64,000 bases of DNA from Antarcticimicrobium sp. (GCF_029212575.1 NZ_JARGPK010000055.1:1-64000), one strand, 5' to 3'. Shown: positions 19,858 to 28,763, numbered from the stretch's first letter. Notes: generated from the letters alone by a model not told the origin. Numbers and translations: made by a program.

Positions 19858-19909
19858 GTTTCCTCCCTGCGTTGTGCTTATATTGAACATGTGTATAAAA
19901 TAACGCAAT

Positions 19910-19921
19910 ATGCATTTGCAT
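19910..19921. promoter_or_regulatory. Palindrome in the FMO/TetR divergent promoter
   Basis: ATGCA-TT-TGCAT, perfect 5-nt arms, lies in the AT-rich 77-nt gap between the FMO operon and the TetR gene, just upstream of the TetR ribosome site. It is a candidate operator for autoregulation by the TetR protein. An outer ATATTG/CAATAT pair also brackets the gap. Confidence 0.4.
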
Positions 19922-19934
19922 GAAGGAGGGGTGA

Positions 19935-20591
19935 ATGGGAAAAGTCGTGGAAGAACAACGCCAAAGGGCCCCCTCAAAGCGGTCATTGCAGACCCGGAGC
20001 CGCATTCTTGACGCGGCGGAAAGGATCTTTGCCCAGCGCGGTTTCGACGCTGCGACGATTCGCGACATCGCGACGGCGGCCGGGGTGCAGGCGGGGCTGG
20101 TGCACCACCACGGCGGCGGCAAGGCGGCGCTGTTTCACCAGACCGTGGCGCGCCGCGCCGAGGAACTGTCGCGCCTGCGGCTGGAGGCGCTGGAGGCGCG
20201 CCGGGCGGCGGGGCCGATGGCGCTGCGCGACGTGGTCGCCTGTTTCCTGGGACCTTATGTCGAAAGGGCGCGGGATGGTGGACCGCAATGGCTGGCCTAT
20301 GCGCGGCTGGTGGCGCAGGTCTCGGCCGATCCGCGCTGGCGCGCACTGGCGGCGGAGTGGTTCGACCCGACGGCGGGTCGTTTCATCGACGAGATCGCCG
20401 CGCTGTACCCCGATGCGTCGCGCCAGGCGGTGGCCTCAGGCTTCGTCTATTCCGTCGCGGCGATGCTGGCGCATGTCACCTCGGGCTGGCGGGTCGGGGC
20501 GCTGGCGGGCGAAGCGGCGGGTGAAATTCAGGCGGAGGACCTGGTGGCGTTCTGCTCGGCGGGGATCGAGGCGGCGTTGCGCCCGCTTTGA
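19935..20591 (+). CDS. TetR-family transcriptional regulator
   Basis: Repressor-type protein of 218 residues. The N-terminal helix-turn-helix is at RILDAAERIFAQRGFDAATI, then RDIATAAGVQAGLVHHHGGGKAALFHQ, about 22-70. The C-terminal ligand domain has a TetR_C-like aromatic region near residue 105. Divergence from the FMO operon makes that operon the likely target. It may also influence the acyl-CoA dehydrogenase 110 nt downstream. The ligand is unknown. Confidence 0.88.
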   Translation: MGKVVEEQRQRAPSKRSLQTRSRILDAAERIFAQRGFDAATIRDIATAAGVQAGLVHHHGGGKAALFHQTVARRAEELSRLRLEALEARRAAGPMALRDVVACFLGPYVERARDGGPQWLAYARLVAQVSADPRWRALAAEWFDPTAGRFIDEIAALYPDASRQAVASGFVYSVAAMLAHVTSGWRVGALAGEAAGEIQAEDLVAFCSAGIEAALRPL

Positions 20592-20702
20592 CGTAGCGGC
20601 AGGACGGCGGGGACGTTGCGTAGTGCGCCCTCGCGCGGATTGCGTTTGACCGGCCACGGCCTAGGATCGCGGACGAAATCGCATTTCCGGGAGGAACGGA
20701 TC

Positions 20703-21860
20703 ATGAGCCTGATCACAAAGACATCCGTCTGGGCGCAGGAAGAACACGGCCTGTTCGCCGACAGCGTCGGCCGCTTTTACGATGATGAACTGGTGCCGAA
20801 CATCGACCGTTGGGTCGATCAGGGCATGGTCGACCGCGCCTTCTGGACCAGGGCCGGGGAGGCCGGGATCATGGGCGGCGCGATCGCCGAGGAGTTGGGC
20901 GGCTCCGGCGGCGGCATCGGGTTTGACGCCGTCACCGTCTATGAGCAGGGCGCGCGCGGCGACAGCGGCTGGGGCTTTTCGATCCAGTCCATCGTGATGC
21001 ACTACCTGGTCAGCTTTGCCACCGAGGAGCAGAAGGCGCGCTGGCTGCCGAAACTGGTCTCGGGCGAGATGGTGGCGGCCATCGCGATGACCGAGCCGGG
21101 CACCGGATCGGATCTGCAGGCAGTGCGGACGACGGCGGAGAAGGACGGCAATTCCTACCGGCTGAACGGCTCCAAGACCTTCATCACCAACGGTCATACT
21201 GCCGACCTGATCATCGTGGTGGCCAAGACCGACAAGGCGGCGGGCGCCAGGGGCGTGTCGCTGATCGCGCTGGAGACCGAGGGCGCCGAGGGCTTCCGCC
21301 GGGGCCGCAACCTCAAGAAGCTGGGGATGAAGGCCAACGACACCGCCGAGCTGTTCTTCGAGGACGTCAAGGTGCCGATGACCAACCTTCTGGGCAGCGA
21401 GGAGGGGCAGGGGTTTTATCAGTTGATGAAACAACTCCCGTGGGAACGGCTGCTGATCGCGCTGAGTGCGCTGGGGGTAATCGATTTCGCCATCGCCGAG
21501 ACGGTGAAATACGTGCAGGAGCGCAAGGCCTTCGGCCAGCGGGTGATGGATTTCCAGAATACCCGCTTCAAGCTGGCCGAGATGAAGACCAAGGCCGAAC
21601 TGCTGCGCAGTTTCGTCAACGATTGCATTACCCGGCTGGAGGCGGGCGAGTTGGACGCCGCCACCGCCTCGATGGCGAAATACTGGGGCTCGCAGACCCA
21701 GAACGAGGTGGTGCATGAATGCCTGCAGCTCTTTGGCGGCTATGGCTACATGATGGAGTATCCCATCGCGCGGCTTTACGCCGACAGCCGGGTGCAGATG
21801 ATCTATGGCGGCACCAACGAGATCATGAAGGAGCTGATCGCGCGCTCGCTTGACGTGTGA
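20703..21860 (+). CDS. Acyl-CoA dehydrogenase, long-chain/isovaleryl type
   Basis: FAD enzyme making trans-2-enoyl-CoA, 385 residues from the ATG at 20703 behind a GGGAGGAACGG ribosome site. FAD/substrate motif AMTEPGTGSDLQAVRTTA is near residue 135. The C-terminal IYGGTNEIMKELIAR has Gly where medium-chain enzymes have the catalytic Glu. The base is therefore expected to be the Glu in QLPWERLLIA, as in long-chain and isovaleryl enzymes. The partner electron-transfer flavoprotein genes are not in the window. Substrate chain length is not resolved. Confidence 0.92.
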   Translation: MSLITKTSVWAQEEHGLFADSVGRFYDDELVPNIDRWVDQGMVDRAFWTRAGEAGIMGGAIAEELGGSGGGIGFDAVTVYEQGARGDSGWGFSIQSIVMHYLVSFATEEQKARWLPKLVSGEMVAAIAMTEPGTGSDLQAVRTTAEKDGNSYRLNGSKTFITNGHTADLIIVVAKTDKAAGARGVSLIALETEGAEGFRRGRNLKKLGMKANDTAELFFEDVKVPMTNLLGSEEGQGFYQLMKQLPWERLLIALSALGVIDFAIAETVKYVQERKAFGQRVMDFQNTRFKLAEMKTKAELLRSFVNDCITRLEAGELDAATASMAKYWGSQTQNEVVHECLQLFGGYGYMMEYPIARLYADSRVQMIYGGTNEIMKELIARSLDV

Positions 21861-21882
21861 GCCGCGTGCGGCGGGCGTCGGA

Positions 21883-21915
21883 GCCTCCGGCGGGAGTATT
21901 TGGCACGAGAAGAAG
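21883..21915 (+). repeat. Dispersed intergenic repeat, copy B
   Basis: GCCTCCGGCGGGAGTATTTG followed by GCACGAGAAGAAG, 23 nt after the acyl-CoA dehydrogenase stop. The first 18 bases are identical to copies A and D, while the 3' part diverges. Confidence 0.7.
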
Positions 21916-22013
21916 GGAGCGTCGCCACGCAGGGCGGCGCTTCTGCGCTTTTCTCCGCTCCGATCTTGTGGTGATGTGCCCGGCGCAGGACAGCGACAGC
22001 AGAAGGGCCAGCC

Positions 22014-24197
22014 ATGGATCGCGCCGAGATCGTTCACCGCAATTTCCTAAGACGGGTGGCTGCGCGGGATTTCCCGCAAGGGGCGCTGCCGCGCCCGGGG
22101 CTGTCGGACCCGGCGGCGGTGTCGTTGTTTCGCGCGCAATGCCTGAGCCGGGCGCTGGACCGCACCAGCCGGGCGATGCAGAAGGCGGGGCAAGGGTTTT
22201 ACACCATCGGCTCCTCGGGGCATGAGGGGATGGCGGCAGTGGCCCATGCTCTGCGCCCCGATGACATCGCGTTCCTGCATTACCGCGATGCCGCGTTCCA
22301 GATTGCCCGGGCCGACCAGGTGCCGGGGCAGGACATGGCGTGGGACATGCTGCTGTCGTTCGCCTGTTCGTCGGAGGATCCGATCAGCGGTGGGCGACAC
22401 AAGGTGCTGGGCTCGAAACGGCTCATGATCCCGCCGCAGACCTCGACCATCGCCAGCCACCTGCCCAAGGCGGTGGGGGCGGCCTATGCGTTGGGGCTGG
22501 CGCGGCGGCGACCGCCCGAGCATCGCGCGCTGCCCGAAGACGGGATCGCCGTCTGTTCCTTCGGCGATGCCTCGGCCAATCATTCCACCGCGCAGGGGGC
22601 GATCAACACCGCCGGCTGGACCGCGGTGCAGGGCGGGCCGTTGCCGCTCTTGTTTGTGTGCGAGGACAACGGCATCGGCATCTCGGTGAAGACGCCGAAG
22701 GGGTGGATCGCGGCCTCGATGGCGCAGCGGCCGGGGGTAAAATACTTCGCCGCCGACGGGCTGGACCTTTACGAGACCTTTGCCGTGGCGCGGGAGGCGG
22801 CGGACTATGTGCGCCAGCGGCGCAAGCCGGCGTTCCTGCATCTGCGCACCGTGCGGCTTTACGGTCATGCGGGGGCGGATGTTCCGACCGCCTATCTGAG
22901 CCGCGAGGAGGTCGAGGCGGAGGAGGCCAACGATCCGCTGCTGCATTCGGTGCGGCTGCTGGATCAGGCTGGGGCGCTGGACCCCGATGCGGCCTTGGCG
23001 ATCTACGAGGAAACCTGCGCCCGTGTCGCGGCGCGGGCGGACGAGGCGGCGGCGCGGCCGCACCTGCGGACGGCCCCGGAGGTGATGGCGAGCATCGTGC
23101 CGCCGACACGGGTTTGCGCGCCCTCGAACGGGCCGTCGGAGGCGGCGCGGGCAGCGGTCTTTGGCGCCGATCTGAAGGCGCGGGACGAGCCACAGATCCT
23201 GTCACGGCAGATCAACTGGGCGCTGAGCGACCTGATGCTGGAGTACGGCGAGATCGTGCTGATGGGCGAGGACGTGGGCCGCAAGGGCGGGGTTTACGGG
23301 GTGACGCAGAAGCTGGTCGGGCGGTTCGGGCCGGACCGGGTGGTGGATACGCTGCTGGACGAGCAATCGATCCTCGGGCTGGCGATCGGTCTGGCGCACA
23401 ACGGGTTTCTCCCCATCCCCGAGATCCAGTTCCTGGCCTATCTGCACAATGCCGAGGACCAGATCCGCGGCGAGGCCGCGACGCTGCCGTTCTTCTCGGA
23501 CGGGCAGTTCACCAACCCGATGGTGATCCGGATCGCCGGGCTGGGATACCAGAAGGGGTTCGGCGGGCATTTCCACAACGACAACTCGCTGGCGGTGCTG
23601 CGCGACATTCCCGGGGTGATCCTGGCCTGTCCCTCGACCGGCGCCGACGCGGCGATGATGCTGCGCGAATGCATGCGGCTGGCGCGGGAGGAAAACCGCG
23701 TGGTGGTGTTCCTCGAACCCATCGCGCTTTACCCGATGCGGGATCTGCACGAGGCGGGTGATGGCGGCTGGATGACGCCCTATCCCGCCCCGGATGCGCG
23801 GATCGCGCTGGGCGAGGTCGGGGTGCATGGGACCGGCAGCGACCTGGCCATCGTGACCTATGGCAACGGGCATTACCTGTCGCGGCAGGCGCTGCCGGAG
23901 ATCGCGGCGGCCGGGATGGCGGCGCGGGTGATCGACCTGCGCTGGCTGGCGCCCCTGCCCGAGGCGGCGCTGCTGGAGGCGGTCAAGGGCTGCGGCAAGG
24001 TGCTGGTGGTGGATGAGTGCCGCCGTTCCGGCAATATCTCCGAGGCGCTGATGACGCTGTTCGCCGAACAGGGCATCGCGGCGGCGCGGCTGACCGCAGA
24101 GGACAGCTTCATCGCCACCGGCCCGGCCTATGCCGCGACGATGCCGTCGCGTGCGGGCATCGTGGCCGCTGCGCGCGAACTGGCGGGCCGCGCATGA
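22014..24197 (+). CDS. Fused alpha/beta E1 component of a 2-oxoacid dehydrogenase
   Basis: Thiamine-diphosphate decarboxylase of 727 residues with both E1 subunits in one chain. Residues to about 345 are alpha-like (FYTIGSSGHEGM, FGDASANHSTAQGAINTAG in place of the usual GDG...N motif, and CEDNGIGISV). From about 385 the chain is beta-like (LMGEDVGRKGGVYGVT, DTLLDEQSILGLAIGLA, EIQFLAYLHNAEDQI). It resembles branched-chain or acetoin-type E1 proteins. No E2 or E3 gene is near, so it may use the cell's common E2/E3 or act as a carboligase. The stop overlaps the next start as ATGA. Confidence 0.88.
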   Translation: MDRAEIVHRNFLRRVAARDFPQGALPRPGLSDPAAVSLFRAQCLSRALDRTSRAMQKAGQGFYTIGSSGHEGMAAVAHALRPDDIAFLHYRDAAFQIARADQVPGQDMAWDMLLSFACSSEDPISGGRHKVLGSKRLMIPPQTSTIASHLPKAVGAAYALGLARRRPPEHRALPEDGIAVCSFGDASANHSTAQGAINTAGWTAVQGGPLPLLFVCEDNGIGISVKTPKGWIAASMAQRPGVKYFAADGLDLYETFAVAREAADYVRQRRKPAFLHLRTVRLYGHAGADVPTAYLSREEVEAEEANDPLLHSVRLLDQAGALDPDAALAIYEETCARVAARADEAAARPHLRTAPEVMASIVPPTRVCAPSNGPSEAARAAVFGADLKARDEPQILSRQINWALSDLMLEYGEIVLMGEDVGRKGGVYGVTQKLVGRFGPDRVVDTLLDEQSILGLAIGLAHNGFLPIPEIQFLAYLHNAEDQIRGEAATLPFFSDGQFTNPMVIRIAGLGYQKGFGGHFHNDNSLAVLRDIPGVILACPSTGADAAMMLRECMRLAREENRVVVFLEPIALYPMRDLHEAGDGGWMTPYPAPDARIALGEVGVHGTGSDLAIVTYGNGHYLSRQALPEIAAAGMAARVIDLRWLAPLPEAALLEAVKGCGKVLVVDECRRSGNISEALMTLFAEQGIAAARLTAEDSFIATGPAYAATMPSRAGIVAAARELAGRA

Positions 24198-25468
24198 GCG
24201 GGGCGGAACAGGGGCTCTGGGCGCAGAGCTGCGTCGAGGCGGTGCAGGCGCCGCCGCTGGAGGGCGATGTCGGGGCCGACCTGGTGGTGATCGGCGGCGG
24301 GTTCACCGGCGTTTCGGCGGCCTTGCACGCGGCCCAGACCGGCGCCGGGGTGCGCCTGCTCGAGGCGCGGGATATCGGCCACGGCGGCTCGGGGCGCAAC
24401 GTGGGGCTGGTCAATGCCGGGCTGTGGTCGCCGCCGGACGAGATCCGCGCCCAGATGGGGCAGTCGGCGGGCGACCGGCTGATCGCGGCGCTGGCGGGCG
24501 CGCCGGAGCTGGTGTTCTCGCTGATCGGGCAGCATGGCATCGCCTGCGAACCGGTGCGCGCTGGCACGCTGCATTGCGCCCATTCGGCCGCCGGCATGGC
24601 GGATCTACGGCGGCGGTTCACCCAGTTGCGCGCCAGCGGCGCGCCGGTGGAGTTGTTGCCGCACGATGACGCGGTGCGCCGGATCGGGTCGGAGGCCTAT
24701 CACGGGGCGCTGTTCGATCCGCGTGCGGGCACGGTGCAGCCGCTGGCCTATGCGCGCGGGCTGGCGCGCGCGGCGGCGGAGGCGGGTGCGCATCTGCACG
24801 GGCGAACCCCGGCGCAGGCGGTGCGCCGCGAGGCCGGGCTGTGGCATGTGGAGACCCCCGGCGGCACGGTGCGGGCGCGGGCGCTGCTCTTGGCGACCAA
24901 TGCCTATCACCTTGGCTGCGCCGGTCTGCCGGCACCCTCCTACACGGCGGTGCATTTCTTCCAGCTGGCCACCGCGCCCCTGCCCGAGGCGCTGCGCGCA
25001 CAGATCCTGCCGGCGGGCGAGGGCGGCTGGGACACCGGGCTGATCATGACCTCGTTCCGGATGGATGCCGCCGGGCGTCTGGTGATCGGAGCGATGGGGG
25101 ATCTGGGTCATCCGGGCGGCGCGCTGCATCGCGGTTGGGCCGGGCGGGCGCTGGCCCGGCTGTTCCCGGCGCTGGCAGGGCAGGCGCTGGAGCAGGCCTG
25201 GTGCGGGCGCATCGCGATGACCGCCGATCACCTGCCGAAGGTGGTGCGCCTGGGGGCGGCGGGCCTGAGCGTGTTCGGCTATTCCGGGCGCGGGATCGGG
25301 CCCGGCACGCTCTTTGGTCGCGACCTGGCGGCGGCGCTGTTGAGCGACGATGAGGGCCAATTGCCGGTGCCGGTGATCGCAGGCTACGGCGAGCGGTTCA
25401 CAGGGCTGCGGCAGGCGTTCTTCGAGAGCGGTGCCGCGCTCACGCATCTGGTCGGCGCGCGGCGCTAG
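24194..25468 (+). CDS. FAD-dependent oxidoreductase, DadA/DAO family
   Basis: Oxidase or dehydrogenase of 424 residues, start at the ATG at 24194 overlapping the E1 stop. The FAD motif DLVVIGGGFTGVSAALHAAQ is near residue 30, then GGSGRNVGLVNAG, a DAO-type His/Arg region and the C-terminal FAD loop GYSGRGIGPGTLFG. Similar proteins oxidise secondary amino acids or gamma-glutamyl amines (PuuB-like). Coupling to an E1 protein hints at amine or amino acid oxidation to a 2-oxo acid that E1 then decarboxylates; this is inference. Confidence 0.87.
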   Translation: MSGAEQGLWAQSCVEAVQAPPLEGDVGADLVVIGGGFTGVSAALHAAQTGAGVRLLEARDIGHGGSGRNVGLVNAGLWSPPDEIRAQMGQSAGDRLIAALAGAPELVFSLIGQHGIACEPVRAGTLHCAHSAAGMADLRRRFTQLRASGAPVELLPHDDAVRRIGSEAYHGALFDPRAGTVQPLAYARGLARAAAEAGAHLHGRTPAQAVRREAGLWHVETPGGTVRARALLLATNAYHLGCAGLPAPSYTAVHFFQLATAPLPEALRAQILPAGEGGWDTGLIMTSFRMDAAGRLVIGAMGDLGHPGGALHRGWAGRALARLFPALAGQALEQAWCGRIAMTADHLPKVVRLGAAGLSVFGYSGRGIGPGTLFGRDLAAALLSDDEGQLPVPVIAGYGERFTGLRQAFFESGAALTHLVGARR

Positions 25469-25478
25469 GTCCGGCGCG

Positions 25479-26309
25479 TCAGGCCGGGCGCAACCCGAGG
25501 ATCTCGCGCGCCTGTGCCGGGGTGGCGACGGGGCGGTCGTATTTGGCGCAGAGATCGGCGGCGCGGGCGATTAGCGCGGCGTTGGACGGTGCCAGCCTGT
25601 CGCGGTCGAGGCGGATGTTGTCCTCGAGCCCGGCGCGGGTGTGGCCGCCGGCGGCAATGGCCCATTCGTTGACCACGATCTGGTTCGGGCCGATCCCGGC
25701 GGCGCACCATTCGGCCCCCGGCGCGCGGGCTGCCATCACATGGGCGTAGAAATCGAACACCTCGCGGTCGGCGGGCATGGCGTTTTTCACCCCCATGACG
25801 AATTGCACGTACAGCTTGCCGAAAAGCCGGTGCTCGCCGCTCATGCGGATCGCGTGCAGGATGTGCGAGAGGTCGAAAGCCTCGATCTCCGGCGTGATCT
25901 CATGTTTGATCATCTCCTCCGACAGCCAGGCGACCAGATCGGGCGGGTTCTCATAGACGCGGGTCGGGAAATTGTTCGACCCCACCGAGAGCGAGGCCAT
26001 GTCGGGACGCAAGGAAAGCATGCCGCCGCGCGTCCGGCCGGCGCCGGAGCGGCCGCCGGTGGAGAACTGGACGATGACGCCGGGGCAGTGCTTTTCCAGT
26101 CCCTCTTTCAGCCGCGCGAATTTTTCCGGGTCCGAGCTGGGGGTGCCGTCGTCGTTGCGCACATGGGCGTGGATGATGCTGGCCCCGGCCTCGACCGCCG
26201 CGTGGCTGCTTTCGATCTGTTCCGGCACGGTGATCGGCACCGCCGGGTTGTCGGCCTTGGTCGGCACGCTGCCGGTGATCGCGCAGCACAGGATGCAGGG
26301 TCTGGTCAT
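25479..26309 (-). CDS. BKACE-family beta-keto acid cleavage enzyme (DUF849)
   Basis: Zn-dependent enzyme of 276 residues that condenses a beta-keto acid with acetyl-CoA to give acetoacetate and a new acyl-CoA; the type member is 3-keto-5-aminohexanoate cleavage enzyme Kce. Visible features are CAITGSVPTKADNPAVPIT, the metal pair in HAHVRNDDG near residue 47, FSTGGRSG near 83 and a late GGHTRAGLEDNIRL. The start is the ATG at 26309; the longer frame lacks similarity. It converges with the DAO gene and diverges from aroQ. Substrate unknown; lysine fermentation partners are absent. Confidence 0.88.
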   Translation of the reverse strand: MTRPCILCCAITGSVPTKADNPAVPITVPEQIESSHAAVEAGASIIHAHVRNDDGTPSSDPEKFARLKEGLEKHCPGVIVQFSTGGRSGAGRTRGGMLSLRPDMASLSVGSNNFPTRVYENPPDLVAWLSEEMIKHEITPEIEAFDLSHILHAIRMSGEHRLFGKLYVQFVMGVKNAMPADREVFDFYAHVMAARAPGAEWCAAGIGPNQIVVNEWAIAAGGHTRAGLEDNIRLDRDRLAPSNAALIARAADLCAKYDRPVATPAQAREILGLRPA

Positions 26310-26468
26310 TCTCGAACCTTTCGCGGGGCGGGACGGGGATTTGCCCAAACTATATTCCCTGCGCTTACATGCAATGGGCCAGCCACCCGCGACCGGGTGC
26401 GGCGGACGGTTGCGCCTTTGGCCCGGGCTGCCTAGGCTGCGCATCGAGCTTCATCACAGGACGCAGAC

Positions 26469-26906
26469 ATGGCCCGGACGATCCATATCCTGAACGGACC
26501 CAACCTCAACCTGCTGGGCAAACGCGAGCCCGAGATCTACGGGTCCGAGACACTGGAGGACGTGGCGCAAGCCTGCGCCGCACTGGGCAAGGAACTGGGG
26601 CTGGAGACCGCGCTGTTCCAGTCGAACCACGAGGGCGAGATCGTCGAGATGATCCATCGCGCCCGCGCGGCGGCGGCGGGGATCATCATCAACCCGGCGG
26701 CCTATTCGCATACCTCGGTGGCGATCCTCGATGCGCTCAATGCCTATGACGGGCCGGTGTTGGAGGTGCATATCTCGAACGTGCACAAGCGCGAGGGGTT
26801 TCGTCATCATTCCTACGTGTCGCAGCGCGCCGAAGGGGTGATCGCCGGCTTCGGCGTTCAGGGATATGCGCTGGCGCTGCGCCGCATGGCGGTGCTGCTG
26901 GGCTGA
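26469..26906 (+). CDS. aroQ: Type II 3-dehydroquinate dehydratase
   Basis: Dehydrates 3-dehydroquinate to 3-dehydroshikimate in the shikimate pathway (also usable in quinate catabolism). The 145 residues start [20 protein letters not shown] with the catalytic loop Arg and Tyr (EPEIYG), [12 protein letters not shown] near 75 and the His in [16 protein letters not shown] near 98. Length is standard for the dodecameric type II enzyme. It stands alone, ahead of the gentisate pair with its own promoter. Confidence 0.96.
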   Translation: MARTIHILNGPNLNLLGKREPEIYGSETLEDVAQACAALGKELGLETALFQSNHEGEIVEMIHRARAAAAGIIINPAAYSHTSVAILDALNAYDGPVLEVHISNVHKREGFRHHSYVSQRAEGVIAGFGVQGYALALRRMAVLLG

Positions 26907-26928
26907 GGCAATTCGGGCGGTATTGGAA

Positions 26929-26957
26929 TTGACGTGCATGCTTATGATAAGTATACA
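26929..26957 (+). promoter_or_regulatory. Sigma-70 promoter with internal palindrome for the gentisate genes
   Basis: TTGACG (26929-26934), a 17-nt spacer, then TATACA (26952-26957), 31 nt before the dioxygenase ATG. The spacer holds a perfect palindrome CTTAT-G-ATAAG at 26941-26951, extendable to flanking AT pairs. A dyad inside the core promoter is a classic repressor position. No regulator gene is adjacent. Confidence 0.7.
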
Positions 26958-26987
26958 CCCGGATGCCGCGACAGGGAGGAGACCGCC

Positions 26988-28022
26988 ATGGCGGAGCGAT
27001 TGGGAACGCTGGAGGATCTGCCGCAGGACTACCGCGATGCGATGACCGCGGCGGGGGTTGCGCCGCTTTGGCCGATGATGCGTAACGTGCTGCCGCACGG
27101 GGTGCCCAGGCCGCAGACCAGGCCGGGGTACTGGAACTATGACGCGCTGCGGCCGCTGCTGCTGCGCGCGGGCGAGCTGACGCCGGTGGAAAAGGCCGAG
27201 CGGCGGGTCCTGGTGCTGTCGGATCCGGGCCGGGGGCCGGGGGCGATGCAGGCGACCGCCTCGATCTATCTCGGGCTGCAACTGCTGCTGCCGGGGGAAA
27301 CCGCGCCGGCCCATGTGCACACGCCCAGCGCGGTGCGGATCATGGTCGAGGGCGAAGGCGCCTTTACCGTCGTCGATGGGGAAAAGCTGCCGATGGAGGA
27401 AGGTGACCTGGTGCTGACACCGGGCGGCGAATGGCACGATCACGGCCATGACGGCGATGCGCCGGTGGTCTGGCTCGATGCGCTGGACCTGCCGGTCTTT
27501 GTCTATCTCGAAGGCTCCTACGCCAGGGAGGGGCCGCTGCAGGCGCAGCGCAACCGCCCGGATGCCAGCCAGGTGGAATATCTGTCCTCCGGCCTCGCGC
27601 CCAGCCGCAGCCGGTCGCGGGCGCGGCGTTATCCGATGATGCGCTACCCCTGGGGCCGGACCGAGGCGGCGCTGCGCGGGATGGCGGCGCAGGGCGGCGA
27701 CGGGATTGCCGAGCTGGATTACATCAACCCCGAAACCGGCGAGGACGTGCTGCCCACCATGGGCTTTACCGCGATGATGCTGGGCGCGGGCCAGGTTGAC
27801 GAGCCGCCGTTGCGGTCGTGCTCCTCGGCCTTTCACGTGGTCAAGGGGCGCGGCGTGACGACGATCGACGGCGCGCGGTTCAAATGGGGGCCGAAAGATA
27901 CCTTTTCCGCCCCGGTCTTTGCCGATATCCGGCACGAGGCGGGCGAAGAGGCCTTTCTGGTGCGGGTCCATGACCGCCCGCTGCAGGACAGACTGGGATA
28001 TTACGAGGAACGCGCGAAATGA
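26988..28022 (+). CDS. Gentisate 1,2-dioxygenase, bicupin
   Basis: Fe(II) dioxygenase opening gentisate to maleylpyruvate. The 344 residues from the ATG at 26988 (GGGAGGAG ribosome site) contain two cupin domains. The first carries the iron ligands in APAHVHTPSAVRIMVEGEG near residue 105 and GGEWHDHGHDG near 150; the second runs about 255-330. Length and the HTPSAVR region match gentisate dioxygenases, although salicylate or 1-hydroxy-2-naphthoate dioxygenases share the fold. The stop overlaps the hydrolase start as ATGA. Confidence 0.88.
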   Translation: MAERLGTLEDLPQDYRDAMTAAGVAPLWPMMRNVLPHGVPRPQTRPGYWNYDALRPLLLRAGELTPVEKAERRVLVLSDPGRGPGAMQATASIYLGLQLLLPGETAPAHVHTPSAVRIMVEGEGAFTVVDGEKLPMEEGDLVLTPGGEWHDHGHDGDAPVVWLDALDLPVFVYLEGSYAREGPLQAQRNRPDASQVEYLSSGLAPSRSRSRARRYPMMRYPWGRTEAALRGMAAQGGDGIAELDYINPETGEDVLPTMGFTAMMLGAGQVDEPPLRSCSSAFHVVKGRGVTTIDGARFKWGPKDTFSAPVFADIRHEAGEEAFLVRVHDRPLQDRLGYYEERAK

Positions 28023-28717
28023 CCGATTACCTGTTCGAGCCGCCCGAGGTTCACTCCATCCCCGTGAGGGGCGAGGCGGCGGAATATCCGGTAAGCCGCA
28101 TCTTCTGCGTCGGGCGCAACTATGCCGCCCATGCCGCCGAGATGGGCGTCGAGGTGGACCGCGAGGCGCCATTCTATTTCACCAAGTCGCCACAGGCCAC
28201 GCTGGCCAGCGGCGCAACCCTGCCTTATCCGCCCGGAACCGAGAACTTCCATTACGAGATGGAACTGGCCCTGGTGATCGGCAAGCCGGTGTTCCGGGGG
28301 ACGCCGGAGGAGGCCGGCGGCGCCGTCTACGCCTATGGCTGCGCGCTGGACATGACCCGGCGCGACCTGCAGCAGGCCGGAAAGGACAAGCGGCGGCCCT
28401 GGGACCTGGGCAAGGATGTCGAGGGTTCGGCGGTGTTTGCCCCGCTGACCCGCGCGGCGGAGCTGGGCGAGATCGGGCCGCAGCGCATCCACCTGGAGGT
28501 CAACGGCGAGGTCCGGCAGGACGCGCATCTGAGCGATCTGATCCACAGCGTGCCCGAGGTCATCGCCGACCTGTCGAAATACTACCATCTGGAACCCGGT
28601 GACGTGATCCTGACCGGCACGCCGGCAGGCGTGGGGGCCGTGGTCGCGGGCGACCGGATCACCGGCGGGATCGACGGGCTTGATCCTATCGCGCTGACGA
28701 TCGGACCGGCGGAGTAG
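28019..28717 (+). CDS. Fumarylpyruvate hydrolase, FAH family
   Basis: Splits fumarylpyruvate (or maleylpyruvate) into pyruvate and fumarate (or maleate). The 232 residues show the FAH-family RIFCVGRNYAAHAAEMG near 28, the metal-binding acidic set in ENFHYEMELALVIGK near 78, and DVILTGTPAGVGAV near 200. Translational coupling to the dioxygenase supports a gentisate lower pathway. No maleylpyruvate isomerase gene is visible nearby, so this enzyme may act directly on maleylpyruvate or the isomerase may be elsewhere. Confidence 0.92.
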   Translation: MTDYLFEPPEVHSIPVRGEAAEYPVSRIFCVGRNYAAHAAEMGVEVDREAPFYFTKSPQATLASGATLPYPPGTENFHYEMELALVIGKPVFRGTPEEAGGAVYAYGCALDMTRRDLQQAGKDKRRPWDLGKDVEGSAVFAPLTRAAELGEIGPQRIHLEVNGEVRQDAHLSDLIHSVPEVIADLSKYYHLEPGDVILTGTPAGVGAVVAGDRITGGIDGLDPIALTIGPAE

Positions 28718-28763
28718 GACGCGGCGCGCTCCGCCCCCGGCATGTGATTTGGCGCGGAAAAGG

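Noticed and set aside
19875-19900. A TTATA...TATAA dyad in the FMO/TetR gap
   Set aside because: Only the outer five bases match; the centre is not symmetric, so the ATGCATTTGCAT palindrome is the better operator candidate.
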